From positions 1 through 64,000 of the forward strand of contig NZ_LQIK01000004.1 in assembly GCF_001499855.1 (NCBI RefSeq): 64,000 nt of DNA, given 5' to 3'. Within the stretch, counting starts at the first letter, position 1, and the number at the start of each line of letters is the position of its first letter. The notes under the pieces were generated by a model. It was not told the DNA's origin. It saw nothing but the letters and a program-made list of their open reading frames with translations, and ran no database searches. The stretch is from Mycobacterium sp. GA-0227b. Its GTDB lineage: Bacteria > Actinomycetota > Actinomycetes > Mycobacteriales > Mycobacteriaceae. The position numbers and the translations under genes are program-made. Of this stretch, positions 8,854-15,913 are shown piece by piece.

Positions 8854-8868
8854 TGGCTATTCTAGCCA
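8854..8868. promoter_or_regulatory. Perfect palindrome at antitoxin start (autoregulatory operator)
   Basis: TGGCTA-TTC-TAGCCA is a perfect 6-bp inverted repeat with a 3-bp spacer. It ends 3 bp before the antitoxin ATG at 8851. Phd/YefM antitoxins bind short palindromes overlapping their promoter, so this is the likely operator of the toxin-antitoxin operon. Confidence 0.6.
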
Positions 8869-8883
8869 TTTTTTCGCACGCCC

Positions 8884-8949
8884 GCCGAAACTGAAGATGT
8901 GCGCGAGTTTTGCGCGCGGCGGTTTTTCGAGCACAAGCTCAGTTTCGGC
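8884..8949. repeat. Long intergenic inverted repeat
   Basis: An 11-bp perfect arm, GCCGAAACTGA (8884-8894), is matched by TCAGTTTCGGC (8939-8949). The pairing continues inwards with mismatches (TGTGC, CGA), giving an imperfect hairpin of about 20 bp. It sits between the divergent antitoxin and TetR promoters. It is too far from any gene end to be an obvious terminator. Confidence 0.6.
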
Positions 8950-9018
8950 ACCCGTCTAGCGTAGTTGCCCGCTAGGCAATTTTGCCCGATGTGCAACTTT
9001 TTGGATAACGTGGTGTCC

Positions 9019-9636
9019 ATGTCCGGCCTGAGGGAGCGCAAGAAGCTCGACACTAAACGTGCGCTGAGCGATGCCGCGCTGAAGCTCGCCCTGGAGGGCG
9101 GCTTCGACGCGGTGACGCGTGAGGCGATCGCCGAACTGGCGGGCGTTTCGCTGCGCACGTTCAACAACTACTTCACCGGGAAGTACCAGGCGCTGGCCTA
9201 CCGCCAGACTGAACGGCTGCGCCGCAGCATCGCGGAGTTGCGTGCCCGTCCGGCCGCCGAGCCGCTGTGGACATCGATCACCGAGTCGGTGCTGGCGCCG
9301 CTCGAGGAGGACTTCCGCGAGGCGAACGGCGCCGAAAACCGGATTCCCAGCCGCGAGGAGCTTGCCGAGATCCGAAAGCTGTTGATGCGACCGGAGATCC
9401 GCGATGCCGTGTCGAAGGGGCTGTTCGACGAATGGACGGTCGCCATCGCCGAGCGCACCGGCACCGACCCGGACGCCGACCTGTACCCGCGGCTGGTGGC
9501 CGCGGTGGTGCGCGCGGTCGGTGACGCCGCGACCGAGGTCTACGTGCGCGCCGACCCGCCGGTGCCGATCACGACGCTGATCCGCGCCGGCTTCGCCGAG
9601 GTCGCCGCCGGTCTGCCCGATCCGAGCGTCTCATGA
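9019..9636 (+). CDS. TetR family regulator of the flavin monooxygenase operon
   Basis: A 205-residue repressor. The N-terminus SGLRERKKLDTKRALSDAAL, the helix-turn-helix region EAIAELAGVSLRTFNNYFTGKY and a helical C-terminus are typical of the MftR-like TetR subgroup, which has an FNNYF recognition helix rather than YYHF. The ATG at 9019 was chosen; upstream in-frame codons to 8965 look non-coding. Its stop overlaps the start of the monooxygenase gene (ATGA), so the regulator and enzyme are co-transcribed, and the enzyme substrate is a plausible inducer. Confidence 0.88.
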   Translation: MSGLRERKKLDTKRALSDAALKLALEGGFDAVTREAIAELAGVSLRTFNNYFTGKYQALAYRQTERLRRSIAELRARPAAEPLWTSITESVLAPLEEDFREANGAENRIPSREELAEIRKLLMRPEIRDAVSKGLFDEWTVAIAERTGTDPDADLYPRLVAAVVRAVGDAATEVYVRADPPVPITTLIRAGFAEVAAGLPDPSVS

Positions 9637-11156
9637 CCGGCGAGCACGCGTCCGTCGTCATCTGCGGCGCCGGGCCCAACGGGCTGATGCTGGCCTGCGA
9701 ACTCGCGCTGGCGGGGGTGCGCCCCGTGGTGCTCGATCGACTGCCGGGACCGAGCGACGAGCCGAAGGCCAACGGCCTTGTCGGGCAGGTCATTCGACAG
9801 CTCGACATGCGCGGGCTCTACCACGCCTTCGGCGGTGAGGACGGCCCTCCGCGGCCGGTTCACGGCTGGATGTTCGCCGGGATGCCGCTGAGCTTGCTCG
9901 GCGTCGTAGACAACCCGATGTACGCGCTGCTGCTGCCGCAGCCACGGCTGGTCCGCCTGTTGGAGAAGCGGGCCCGCGACCTCGGCGTCGACATCCGCTG
10001 GGGCCACGAGCTGACAGGGCTGAGCGCGGCGGCCGACGCGGTGTCGGGGACCGTCGCGGCCGGCGCGCGAACGTACCGGCTGGACGCCGAATATCTCGTC
10101 GGCTCCGACGGCGGGCGCAGCACCGTCCGTAAGGGCGCCGGCATCGACTTTCCCGGCAGCACGTCGCCGACGGTGAGCAGGCTTGCCCACGTTCGGCTGC
10201 CGGACGAGTTGCTGGTTCCCGGCCGCGGCTACGACATCCCCGGCTTCGGCCTGATCCCGTTCGGGCCGAACAGGTTCGACAATGGCACGCTGGTCATCTT
10301 CCCGCTGGAGCCGGAGCGGCCGCTGCTGGGCACGATCGAGTACGGCTGGACGCCCGGTAGCGCCGACGGTCCGATGACGCTGGACGAACTGCGCGCCAGC
10401 GTCCGCCGGCTGATCGGCGTCGACGTACCCCTGCAGGAGCCGACGACGTCCGGCACGCACGCGTTGCGCCGCCTCGATGGGCAGAACACCCGCCAGGCTG
10501 ACCGGTATCGCGTGGGGAGGGTGCTGCTGTTGGGTGACGCCGCGCATGTGCACTCGCCGATGGGCGGGCCCGGGCTGAACCTAGGCATGCAGGATGCGGT
10601 CAATCTCGGCTGGAAGCTGGCCGGCGTGGTGAACGGTTGGGCGCCCGCAGGCCTGCTCGACAGCTACGAGTCCGAGCGCTATCCGGTGGGCAAGCGGGTG
10701 ATGATGCACTCGCTGGCGCAGATCGCGCTGGCTGCGCCGGGGCCCGAAGTGTCCGCGCTGCGTGAGCTTTTCAGCGAACTGGCGGCCAAACCGGAGGTGG
10801 CCGGCCATCTCGCCGGGTTGCTCGCCGGCTCCGATCTGCGCTACGACGTCGGCGACGATCATCCCCTGTCGGGTCTGATGGTGTCGGACCTCGTGTTCGA
10901 CGACGGCCGTCGCGTTGCCGGCCTGCTGCACGAAGCCCGACCGGTGCTGCTGGACCTGTCGGGCGGCGCGGCGGCGGCGGTCGCGGCACCATGGGCAGAT
11001 CGGGTGGACGCCGTGACCGTGGCAATGACCGATTGTCCGGCGGCCGCGCTGCTGCTGCGGCCCGACGGCTACGTGGCTTGGGCTGCAGACACATTCGACG
11101 CCGACGACGAGGATCGGCTGCGCGTAGTGCTCGTCCGGTGGTTCGGCGGCTGCTAG
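9633..11156 (+). CDS. FAD-dependent aromatic monooxygenase (PHBH family)
   Basis: A 507-residue class A flavoprotein monooxygenase. The FAD-binding GAGPNG motif lies at about residues 12-17. The DG motif is LVGSDGGRSTVRKGAGIDFPG, and the GD motif LLLGDAAHVHSPMGGPGLN binds the ribityl chain. The C-terminal ~110 residues form the thioredoxin-like domain seen in PheA/MhpA/RdmE-type enzymes. Such enzymes hydroxylate phenolic or polyketide substrates with NAD(P)H and oxygen. The substrate here is unknown, and the translationally coupled TetR gene suggests an inducible detoxification or catabolic role. Confidence 0.88.
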   Translation: MTGEHASVVICGAGPNGLMLACELALAGVRPVVLDRLPGPSDEPKANGLVGQVIRQLDMRGLYHAFGGEDGPPRPVHGWMFAGMPLSLLGVVDNPMYALLLPQPRLVRLLEKRARDLGVDIRWGHELTGLSAAADAVSGTVAAGARTYRLDAEYLVGSDGGRSTVRKGAGIDFPGSTSPTVSRLAHVRLPDELLVPGRGYDIPGFGLIPFGPNRFDNGTLVIFPLEPERPLLGTIEYGWTPGSADGPMTLDELRASVRRLIGVDVPLQEPTTSGTHALRRLDGQNTRQADRYRVGRVLLLGDAAHVHSPMGGPGLNLGMQDAVNLGWKLAGVVNGWAPAGLLDSYESERYPVGKRVMMHSLAQIALAAPGPEVSALRELFSELAAKPEVAGHLAGLLAGSDLRYDVGDDHPLSGLMVSDLVFDDGRRVAGLLHEARPVLLDLSGGAAAAVAAPWADRVDAVTVAMTDCPAAALLLRPDGYVAWAADTFDADDEDRLRVVLVRWFGGC

Positions 11157-11271
11157 TTCTCGGGCGAGGTGGGCTGTTTCGCGAGCTCGCCGAGCGTCAC
11201 CGGACCGTCGAGTGCGCCATTGTTCGCGGTCCTTCTCGGGTTGTACTCATCAACCGTCCGCTCGGCGACCG

Positions 11272-12030
11272 CTAGCGTGACATCGCGAACAGCGACGCCC
11301 ATTGCGCCGCGGTCAGGTCTCGCGGCAGCGCGTGGACGCTGAGGCGGTTGTTGTGCAGCCATCGGCGGGTGGTGTCCTTCGGCAACCGGGCGCCGACGAT
11401 CTGCGCGATACCGCGCCCTCGGCCGGTGAACACCTGATGCACCATCGCCTGGTAGCTGTGGCGGTCATCGTCGGCGACCAGCGGAGCGTCCCGCCGGCGG
11501 ATCGTCATCAACCCGCCGTCGACGCTGGGCCGCGGTCGGAACGCGTTCGCCGAAACACGTTGCGACAGCGCGAACTCGTACCACGGCCACCATTGCGCCG
11601 TCATCATGGTGGCGCCGCCGACGCCTGCCCGCCGCCGGGCCACCTCCCACTGCACCAACAGCACGGCGTCGGTCCAGCCGGGGCCGCGCAGGATCCGGCG
11701 CAGCATGCTCGTCGTCAGATGGAACGGCAGATTGCCCACGATCACGTGCGGTGAGCGCGGCAGCCGGTAGCGCAGGAAGTCGGTCGGCACCACGTTGGTC
11801 GAGGCGGCGGTCCGCGCGGCGAGTCGTGCAGCGCGGCGCCCGTCGACCTCGAGCGCGGTCAGCGGTCGCCGGAGCCGCTGCAGCGGCACCGTGAGTGCGC
11901 CGTCGCCCGCACCGACTTCGACGATGGGTCCGTCGGTGCGCGCGACGAGATCGACGATCGCGCCGATGACGCGACGGTCGTGCAGGAAATTCTGGCCGAA
12001 CTCGTGTTGGCCACGATGAGGGGAAGACAC
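11272..12030 (-). CDS. erm: Erm-family 23S rRNA (adenine-N6) methyltransferase
   Basis: A 252-residue SAM-dependent methyltransferase that should methylate A2058 of 23S rRNA and give macrolide-lincosamide resistance. Motifs are FGQNFL (11-16), motif I VEVGAGDGALT (38-48), the acidic EVD (61-63) and motif IV NLPFHLT (100-106), where the catalytic Asn-Leu-Pro-Phe distinguishes Erm/KsgA. The RPRPSVDGG block near residue 175 and the C-terminal FTGRGRG resemble mycobacterial Erm(38)/(39)/(40). A dedicated KsgA would be longer and lacks this N-terminus. The GTG start has GGAGG 5 nt upstream. It lies downstream of the met operon but has its own promoter and leader. Confidence 0.93.
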   Translation of the reverse strand: MSSPHRGQHEFGQNFLHDRRVIGAIVDLVARTDGPIVEVGAGDGALTVPLQRLRRPLTALEVDGRRAARLAARTAASTNVVPTDFLRYRLPRSPHVIVGNLPFHLTTSMLRRILRGPGWTDAVLLVQWEVARRRAGVGGATMMTAQWWPWYEFALSQRVSANAFRPRPSVDGGLMTIRRRDAPLVADDDRHSYQAMVHQVFTGRGRGIAQIVGARLPKDTTRRWLHNNRLSVHALPRDLTAAQWASLFAMSR

Positions 12031-12064
12031 AGTGCCTCCGCGGTCGCCGGGACATGTCGCTGCG

Positions 12065-12100
12065 GCGGCGGATGTGATGCGTGAGAGGCAGATCCGCCGC
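12065..12100 (-). promoter_or_regulatory. Attenuator-like stem-loop between leader peptide and erm
   Basis: The transcript can form a perfect 9-bp stem, GCGGCGGAT/ATCCGCCGC (12065-12073 with 12092-12100), closing an 18-nt loop. The first base of the upstream arm is the last base of the leader-peptide stop codon, so a ribosome stalled on or finishing the leader would open it. The loop contains UGCCUC (12085-12090), complementary to GAGGCA (12033-12038), which includes the erm Shine-Dalgarno sequence. That allows a second, sequestering conformation. The mechanism is inferred. Confidence 0.6.
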
Positions 12101-12132
12101 TAGGCGGTGCGCAACCTCATCGAAGCTGTCAT
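12100..12132 (-). CDS. erm leader peptide (10 aa)
   Basis: A short reading frame encodes MTASMRLRTA followed by TAG. Its ATG (12132) lies about 7-8 nt after the -10 box, so the mRNA would begin at or next to this ATG (leaderless translation, common in mycobacteria). Short leader peptides upstream of erm genes control expression by drug-induced ribosome stalling in other bacteria. The Arg-Leu-Arg segment resembles RLR-type stalling peptides of Erm leaders. That resemblance is suggestive, not proof. Confidence 0.6.
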   Translation of the reverse strand: MTASMRLRTA

Positions 12133-12139
12133 GGGCTCG

Positions 12140-12176
12140 AGGCTAGGGGACACCGGCGGGCGTCTCAACTGAATTT
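12140..12176 (-). promoter_or_regulatory. erm promoter with WhiB7-like AT-rich element
   Basis: On the minus strand, TTGAGA (12168-12163) and TAGCCT (12145-12140) form a -35/-10 pair separated by exactly 17 nt. An A/T stretch, AAATT (12176-12172), sits 3 nt upstream of the -35 box. That is where WhiB7-SigA promoters carry their AT-hook-binding element. WhiB7 is known to control erm genes in several mycobacteria; assignment here is by layout only. Confidence 0.6.
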
Positions 12177-12187
12177 CGCCGCCGTCG

Positions 12188-12919
12188 TCAGGCCAGCGCA
12201 GCGCGGATGCACACCGTGACGTACGGCAGCGCCAGCCCGGTCGAGTTGGCCAGCGCCGGGTGGGTGCTCAGCAGTTCGCGCACGCGATCCAGCGTGCGGG
12301 TGCGGACCTTCTCCGGTGAGGTGATGCAGTAGCTGCGGGAGGCCACCAGGTCGATGAGCGCCTGCGGGGTCAGGTAATTGGTCCACTCGACCTGGTGACG
12401 CTCGACGCCGGTGAACGGCTCGGGCAGCGTCACGGTGGCGTTGAACGGATCGTCCTCGTGGCCGATGATGCGGCCGAGCTCCTTCACCCAGCCCAGCCGC
12501 TCGTCGCGGGTGTTCCACACCAGGCCGAGGCGGCCGCCGGGCCGCAGCACCCGGGCGACTTCCTTGACCGCGCGGTCGAGATCGAACCAGTGCCAGGCCT
12601 GGGCCACCAACACCGCGTCGACGCTGTCGTCGGGCAGCGGGATCTCCTCCGCGCTGCCGAGCAGCGCGGGCGTGTCGGGTAGCGAATTGCTCAGCAGCTC
12701 AAGCATTTCCGGGATCGGGTCGACTGCGACCACGTCGAGGCCGCGCTCGACGAGCCGGGTCGTCAGCTTGCCCGTTCCCGCCCCGAGGTCGAGCACTGTA
12801 GTGGCGCCGTCCGGCAGCAGCCAGTCGATCGCGTCGGGCGGATACGACGGCCGGCCCCGCTCGTAGGCGGCGGCTTCCGCGCCGAACGACAGCGACCGAT
12901 CCTGCTCCGAGCGGGTCAC
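12188..12919 (-). CDS. Class I SAM-dependent methyltransferase (Rv3342-like)
   Basis: A 243-residue methyltransferase with motif I VLDLGAGTGKLT (43-54), an acidic residue after strand 2 (VVAVDPIPEML) and the UbiE/Methyltransf_11 signature AQAWHWFDLDRAVKEVARVLRPGG. The substrate is not known. The GTG start is 7 nt after the metX stop, making it the third gene of metY-metX-methyltransferase, the same order as Rv3340-Rv3342. It is presumably co-regulated by the SAM-IV riboswitch. Confidence 0.88.
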   Translation of the reverse strand: MTRSEQDRSLSFGAEAAAYERGRPSYPPDAIDWLLPDGATTVLDLGAGTGKLTTRLVERGLDVVAVDPIPEMLELLSNSLPDTPALLGSAEEIPLPDDSVDAVLVAQAWHWFDLDRAVKEVARVLRPGGRLGLVWNTRDERLGWVKELGRIIGHEDDPFNATVTLPEPFTGVERHQVEWTNYLTPQALIDLVASRSYCITSPEKVRTRTLDRVRELLSTHPALANSTGLALPYVTVCIRAALA

Positions 12920-12926
12920 CGCGCCG

Positions 12927-14069
12927 TCATCTCGCTGCCAGCTCCAGCGTCTTGCGGATCAGCTTGTACACCGCGTCGGTCTCCACCAGGAAGCCGTCGT
13001 GTCCGTAGATCGACTCCACGATGTCGAGCTCGGCGCAGCCCGGCAGCAACTCGGCCAGCTCCTGCTGCAGCCGCAGCGGGTAGAGCCGGTCGGAGGTGAT
13101 GCCACCGACCACTGCGGGCACCGGGCAGCCCCGCAATGCGGCCTCGATACTGCCGCGGCCGCGGCCCACGTCGTGGCTCGACAGCGACTCGGTGAGGGTG
13201 ACGTAGGTGCCCGCGTCGAACCGGGACACCAGTTTGCGGCCCTGGTGTTCCAGATAGCTCTGCACCGCGTAGCGGCCGCCGGAAGCGGGGTCCGCTGGGT
13301 TTTCGCCGTCCTGCGCATCGTTGGCGAAGCGGGTGTCGAGCTCGACCTCGCCGCGATAGGTCAGGTGGGCGAACCGGCGGGCGATCTCCATGCCGAGATC
13401 GGGCGAGCGCCCGGTGCCGTAATAGTCCCCGTTCTGCCAGTTCGGGTCGGCCTTGATCGCCGCGATCTGCGAGCTCTGGGTGCCGATCTGATCCGCGGTG
13501 GCGCGCGCCCCGACGGCGAGCACCAGCCCCGAGCGGACCTTGTCCGGGTGGCCGACCATCCACTCCAACGCCCTCGCGCCGCCCATCGAGCCGCCGACGA
13601 CCGCGGCGACCTCGGTGATGCCGAGCGCGTCGAGCGCGGCAATGTCGGCCTCCACCTGGTCCCGGATGGACACGAGCGGGAAGCGCGAGCCCCACGCCTT
13701 GCCGTCGGGGTGCGGTGAGCTCGGGCCGGTCGAGCCGCGGCAGCCGCCGAGTACGTTGGTGGCCACCGCGCACCAGCGGTCGGTGTCGATCGGCCCGCCC
13801 GGGCCCGCCACGCCGTCCCACCAGCCCGCGGTCGGATGGTCCGGGCCTGCGGGGCCGGTGATGTGTGAGTCGCCGGTCAGCGCGTGCAGCACGACGACCA
13901 CGTTGTCGCGCTGCGGCGACAGCTCCCCCCAGCGCTGGACGGCGATCGACACGTCGTCGATGACCGCACCGTTCTCCAGCGTCAGCGGGCCGATGTCGAC
14001 GACGCCGACCTCGCCCTCGGCGGGCAGACTCAAAACTGGCACGTCGGCTTCCAATTCAGAGATGGACAT
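12927..14069 (-). CDS. metX: Homoserine O-acetyltransferase MetX
   Basis: A 380-residue alpha/beta hydrolase-fold enzyme that acetylates homoserine with acetyl-CoA for methionine synthesis. Visible marks are [14 protein letters not shown], the family block [14 protein letters not shown], the nucleophile elbow VVGGSMGGA (Ser161) and the catalytic histidine in [11 protein letters not shown] near the C-terminus. Its ATG overlaps the metY stop by one base (TGATG on the minus strand). This is the MetA of M. tuberculosis nomenclature (Rv3341). Confidence 0.96.
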   Translation of the reverse strand: MSISELEADVPVLSLPAEGEVGVVDIGPLTLENGAVIDDVSIAVQRWGELSPQRDNVVVVLHALTGDSHITGPAGPDHPTAGWWDGVAGPGGPIDTDRWCAVATNVLGGCRGSTGPSSPHPDGKAWGSRFPLVSIRDQVEADIAALDALGITEVAAVVGGSMGGARALEWMVGHPDKVRSGLVLAVGARATADQIGTQSSQIAAIKADPNWQNGDYYGTGRSPDLGMEIARRFAHLTYRGEVELDTRFANDAQDGENPADPASGGRYAVQSYLEHQGRKLVSRFDAGTYVTLTESLSSHDVGRGRGSIEAALRGCPVPAVVGGITSDRLYPLRLQQELAELLPGCAELDIVESIYGHDGFLVETDAVYKLIRKTLELAAR

Positions 14070-15415
14070 CAGAACGCCGCCGCGGTGTTGGGATCGGTCG
14101 ATCCGGCGGCGCGCAACGGCTTGGCGGCGGCGAAGCCCTGCTCCAGGTCGGCGAGGATGTCGTCGATTCCCTCGATGCCGACCGCCAGTCGCACCAGCCC
14201 CGGTGTCACCCCGGTGGCCAACTGCTCCTCCGGTGAGAGCTGCGCGTGCGTGGTCGACGCCGGATGGATCACCAGCGACCGCACATCGCCGATGTTGGCG
14301 ACGTGGCTGTGCAACGTCAGCGCGTTGACGAAGGCCTTGCCGGCGTCGACGCCGCCGGCCAGCTCGAATGCCAGCACCGCACCGGTGCCCTTGGGCGCCA
14401 GCTTCTTTCCGAGGTCGTACCAGGGGGAGGAGGGCAGCCCGGCGTAGTTGACCGAGATGACATCCGGGTGCGCCTGCAGATACTCGGCCACCTTCTGCGC
14501 GTTGGCCACGTGCCGTTCGACACGCAGGCTCAACGTTTCCAGCCCCTGCGCGATCAGGAACGCGTTGAACGGCGACGCCGCCGAACCCATGTCGCGCAGC
14601 AGCTGTACGCGCGCCTTGAGCGCGTAGGCGGGCGCACCCAGTTCGGCGAACACCACGCCGTGGTAGCTGGGGTCCGGTTCGGTGAAGCCGGGGAACTTGC
14701 CGTTGGTCCAATCGAAGGTGCCGCCGTCGACGACGACCCCGGCGATCGCCGCGCCGTGCCCGCCGAGGTACTTGGTGGCGGAGTGCACGACGATGTCGGC
14801 GCCATGGCTCAGGGGTTGGATCAGGTACGGCGTGGCGATGGTGTTGTCGACGATCAACGGCACGCCGGCGTCGTGGGCGACCGCGGCGACGTTCGGGATG
14901 TCGAGCACGTCGATCTGCGGGTTGGAGATGGTCTCGGCGAAGAACGCCTTGGTGTTCGGCCGTACCGCGGCGCGCCAGGAATCGAGGTCGTCGGCGTCCT
15001 CCACGAAGCTGACCTCGATGCCGATCTTGGGCAGCGTGTAGTGGAACAGGTTGTAGGTGCCGCCGTAGAGGCGGGGGCTGGACACGATGTGGTCGCCGCT
15101 GTCGGCGAGGTTGAGGATCGCGAACGTCGACGCGGCCTGGCCGGACGACAGGAACAGCGCCGCGACGCCGCCTTCGAGCGCGGCGATGCGCTGCTCGACG
15201 ACGTCGGTCGTCGGGTTCATGATCCGGGTGTAGATGTTGCCGGGCTCGGCGAGCCCGAACAGCGCGGCGGCGTGGTCGGTGCTGTTGAACGTGTACGAGG
15301 TGGTTTGGTAGATCGGCAGCGCCCGCGCGTTGGTGGCCGCGTCGGGGACTTGGCCGGCATGGACCTGTTTGGTCTCGAACGCCCACTTTGCGGTCGGGTC
15401 TTCTGGCGCGCTCAT
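14069..15415 (-). CDS. metY: O-acetylhomoserine sulfhydrylase (MetY/MetC, Rv3340)
   Basis: A 448-residue PLP enzyme of the Cys/Met-metabolism family that makes homocysteine from O-acetylhomoserine and sulfide. The PLP lysine is Lys215 in [11 protein letters not shown]. Other marks are [31 protein letters not shown] and the phosphate/arginine region [20 protein letters not shown]. It is the first gene of the operon, preceded by a SAM-IV riboswitch. The ATG at 15415 follows GGAGG. Confidence 0.96.
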   Translation of the reverse strand: MSAPEDPTAKWAFETKQVHAGQVPDAATNARALPIYQTTSYTFNSTDHAAALFGLAEPGNIYTRIMNPTTDVVEQRIAALEGGVAALFLSSGQAASTFAILNLADSGDHIVSSPRLYGGTYNLFHYTLPKIGIEVSFVEDADDLDSWRAAVRPNTKAFFAETISNPQIDVLDIPNVAAVAHDAGVPLIVDNTIATPYLIQPLSHGADIVVHSATKYLGGHGAAIAGVVVDGGTFDWTNGKFPGFTEPDPSYHGVVFAELGAPAYALKARVQLLRDMGSAASPFNAFLIAQGLETLSLRVERHVANAQKVAEYLQAHPDVISVNYAGLPSSPWYDLGKKLAPKGTGAVLAFELAGGVDAGKAFVNALTLHSHVANIGDVRSLVIHPASTTHAQLSPEEQLATGVTPGLVRLAVGIEGIDDILADLEQGFAAAKPLRAAGSTDPNTAAAF

Positions 15416-15481
15416 GCGGAACGGACCTCCATCTGTGTCTGGGGGCCCGTCATAACGGACCCGCGCTTGCCGGCAGCCGCT

Positions 15482-15582
15482 CGTTAGCGGTTACTCAACC
15501 TGGTCATCACCCGGGGCACCCCACCGCGGTTGGAGGGTTGCCGACCAGCAAGCCGGGGCTTGTCGCTGGCACTCATGACCGA
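15482..15582 (-). promoter_or_regulatory. SAM-IV riboswitch upstream of metY
   Basis: On the minus strand this region carries the conserved blocks of the actinobacterial SAM-IV aptamer: GGTCATGAGTGCCAGCGAC at the 5' side (from 15580), CAAGCCCCGGCTTGCTGG, CGGCAACCCTCCAACCGCGG, GTGGGGTGCCCCGGGTGATG, and a closing GATGACC complementary to the opening GGTCAT. The downstream GGTTGAGTAAC segment belongs to the 3' pseudoknot region. S-adenosylmethionine binding would switch off the met operon. Exact edges are approximate. Confidence 0.88.
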
Positions 15583-15770
15583 GCAGAAGCGTATCGCACG
15601 TCACCGACGTGAGGCCAGCGAGGGCAGTGCGACGGCGGCGCCGCCACCTCTAGTCCCTCTCGGGAGACGTACGCCAGGGTCAAAATCCGGGGTCGACCCA
15701 CAACCCTGGTGTAACTCTCGCCAATCGAGCCGACGTGCGGCAAAGACCCGCTGTGCAGGGCGGGCGACAA

Positions 15771-15788
15771 AGCTACTGGTCAGTAGCT
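15771..15788. promoter_or_regulatory. Perfect 8-bp inverted repeat upstream of icd2
   Basis: AGCTACTG-GT-CAGTAGCT is a perfect 8+8 bp palindrome with a 2-bp centre, the shape of a TetR- or GntR-type operator. It lies between the divergent metY riboswitch region and icd2, 126 bp before the icd2 start. No regulator gene is adjacent, so the binding protein is unknown. Confidence 0.5.
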
Positions 15789-15913
15789 AGTTCTTTGCCG
15801 ATGGGGCCGGACCCCCTGGCTCACACGTAGCGTCGTGTCCGAGGCAATACTGGTAGTCGACGCGACACCGAACATCCTCGAACCGACCGCTACCGACGCC
15901 GGGAGAACACCGA

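Noticed and set aside
11157..11271. Possible small gene or terminator between the monooxygenase and erm genes
   Set aside because: The 115-bp convergent gap shows no convincing hairpin and only a short Arg-rich frame that is a shadow.
14070..15386. One long minus-strand frame running through metY and metX
   Set aside because: Its upstream half is the wrong frame of metY. The true metX start is the ATG at 14069, which overlaps the metY stop.
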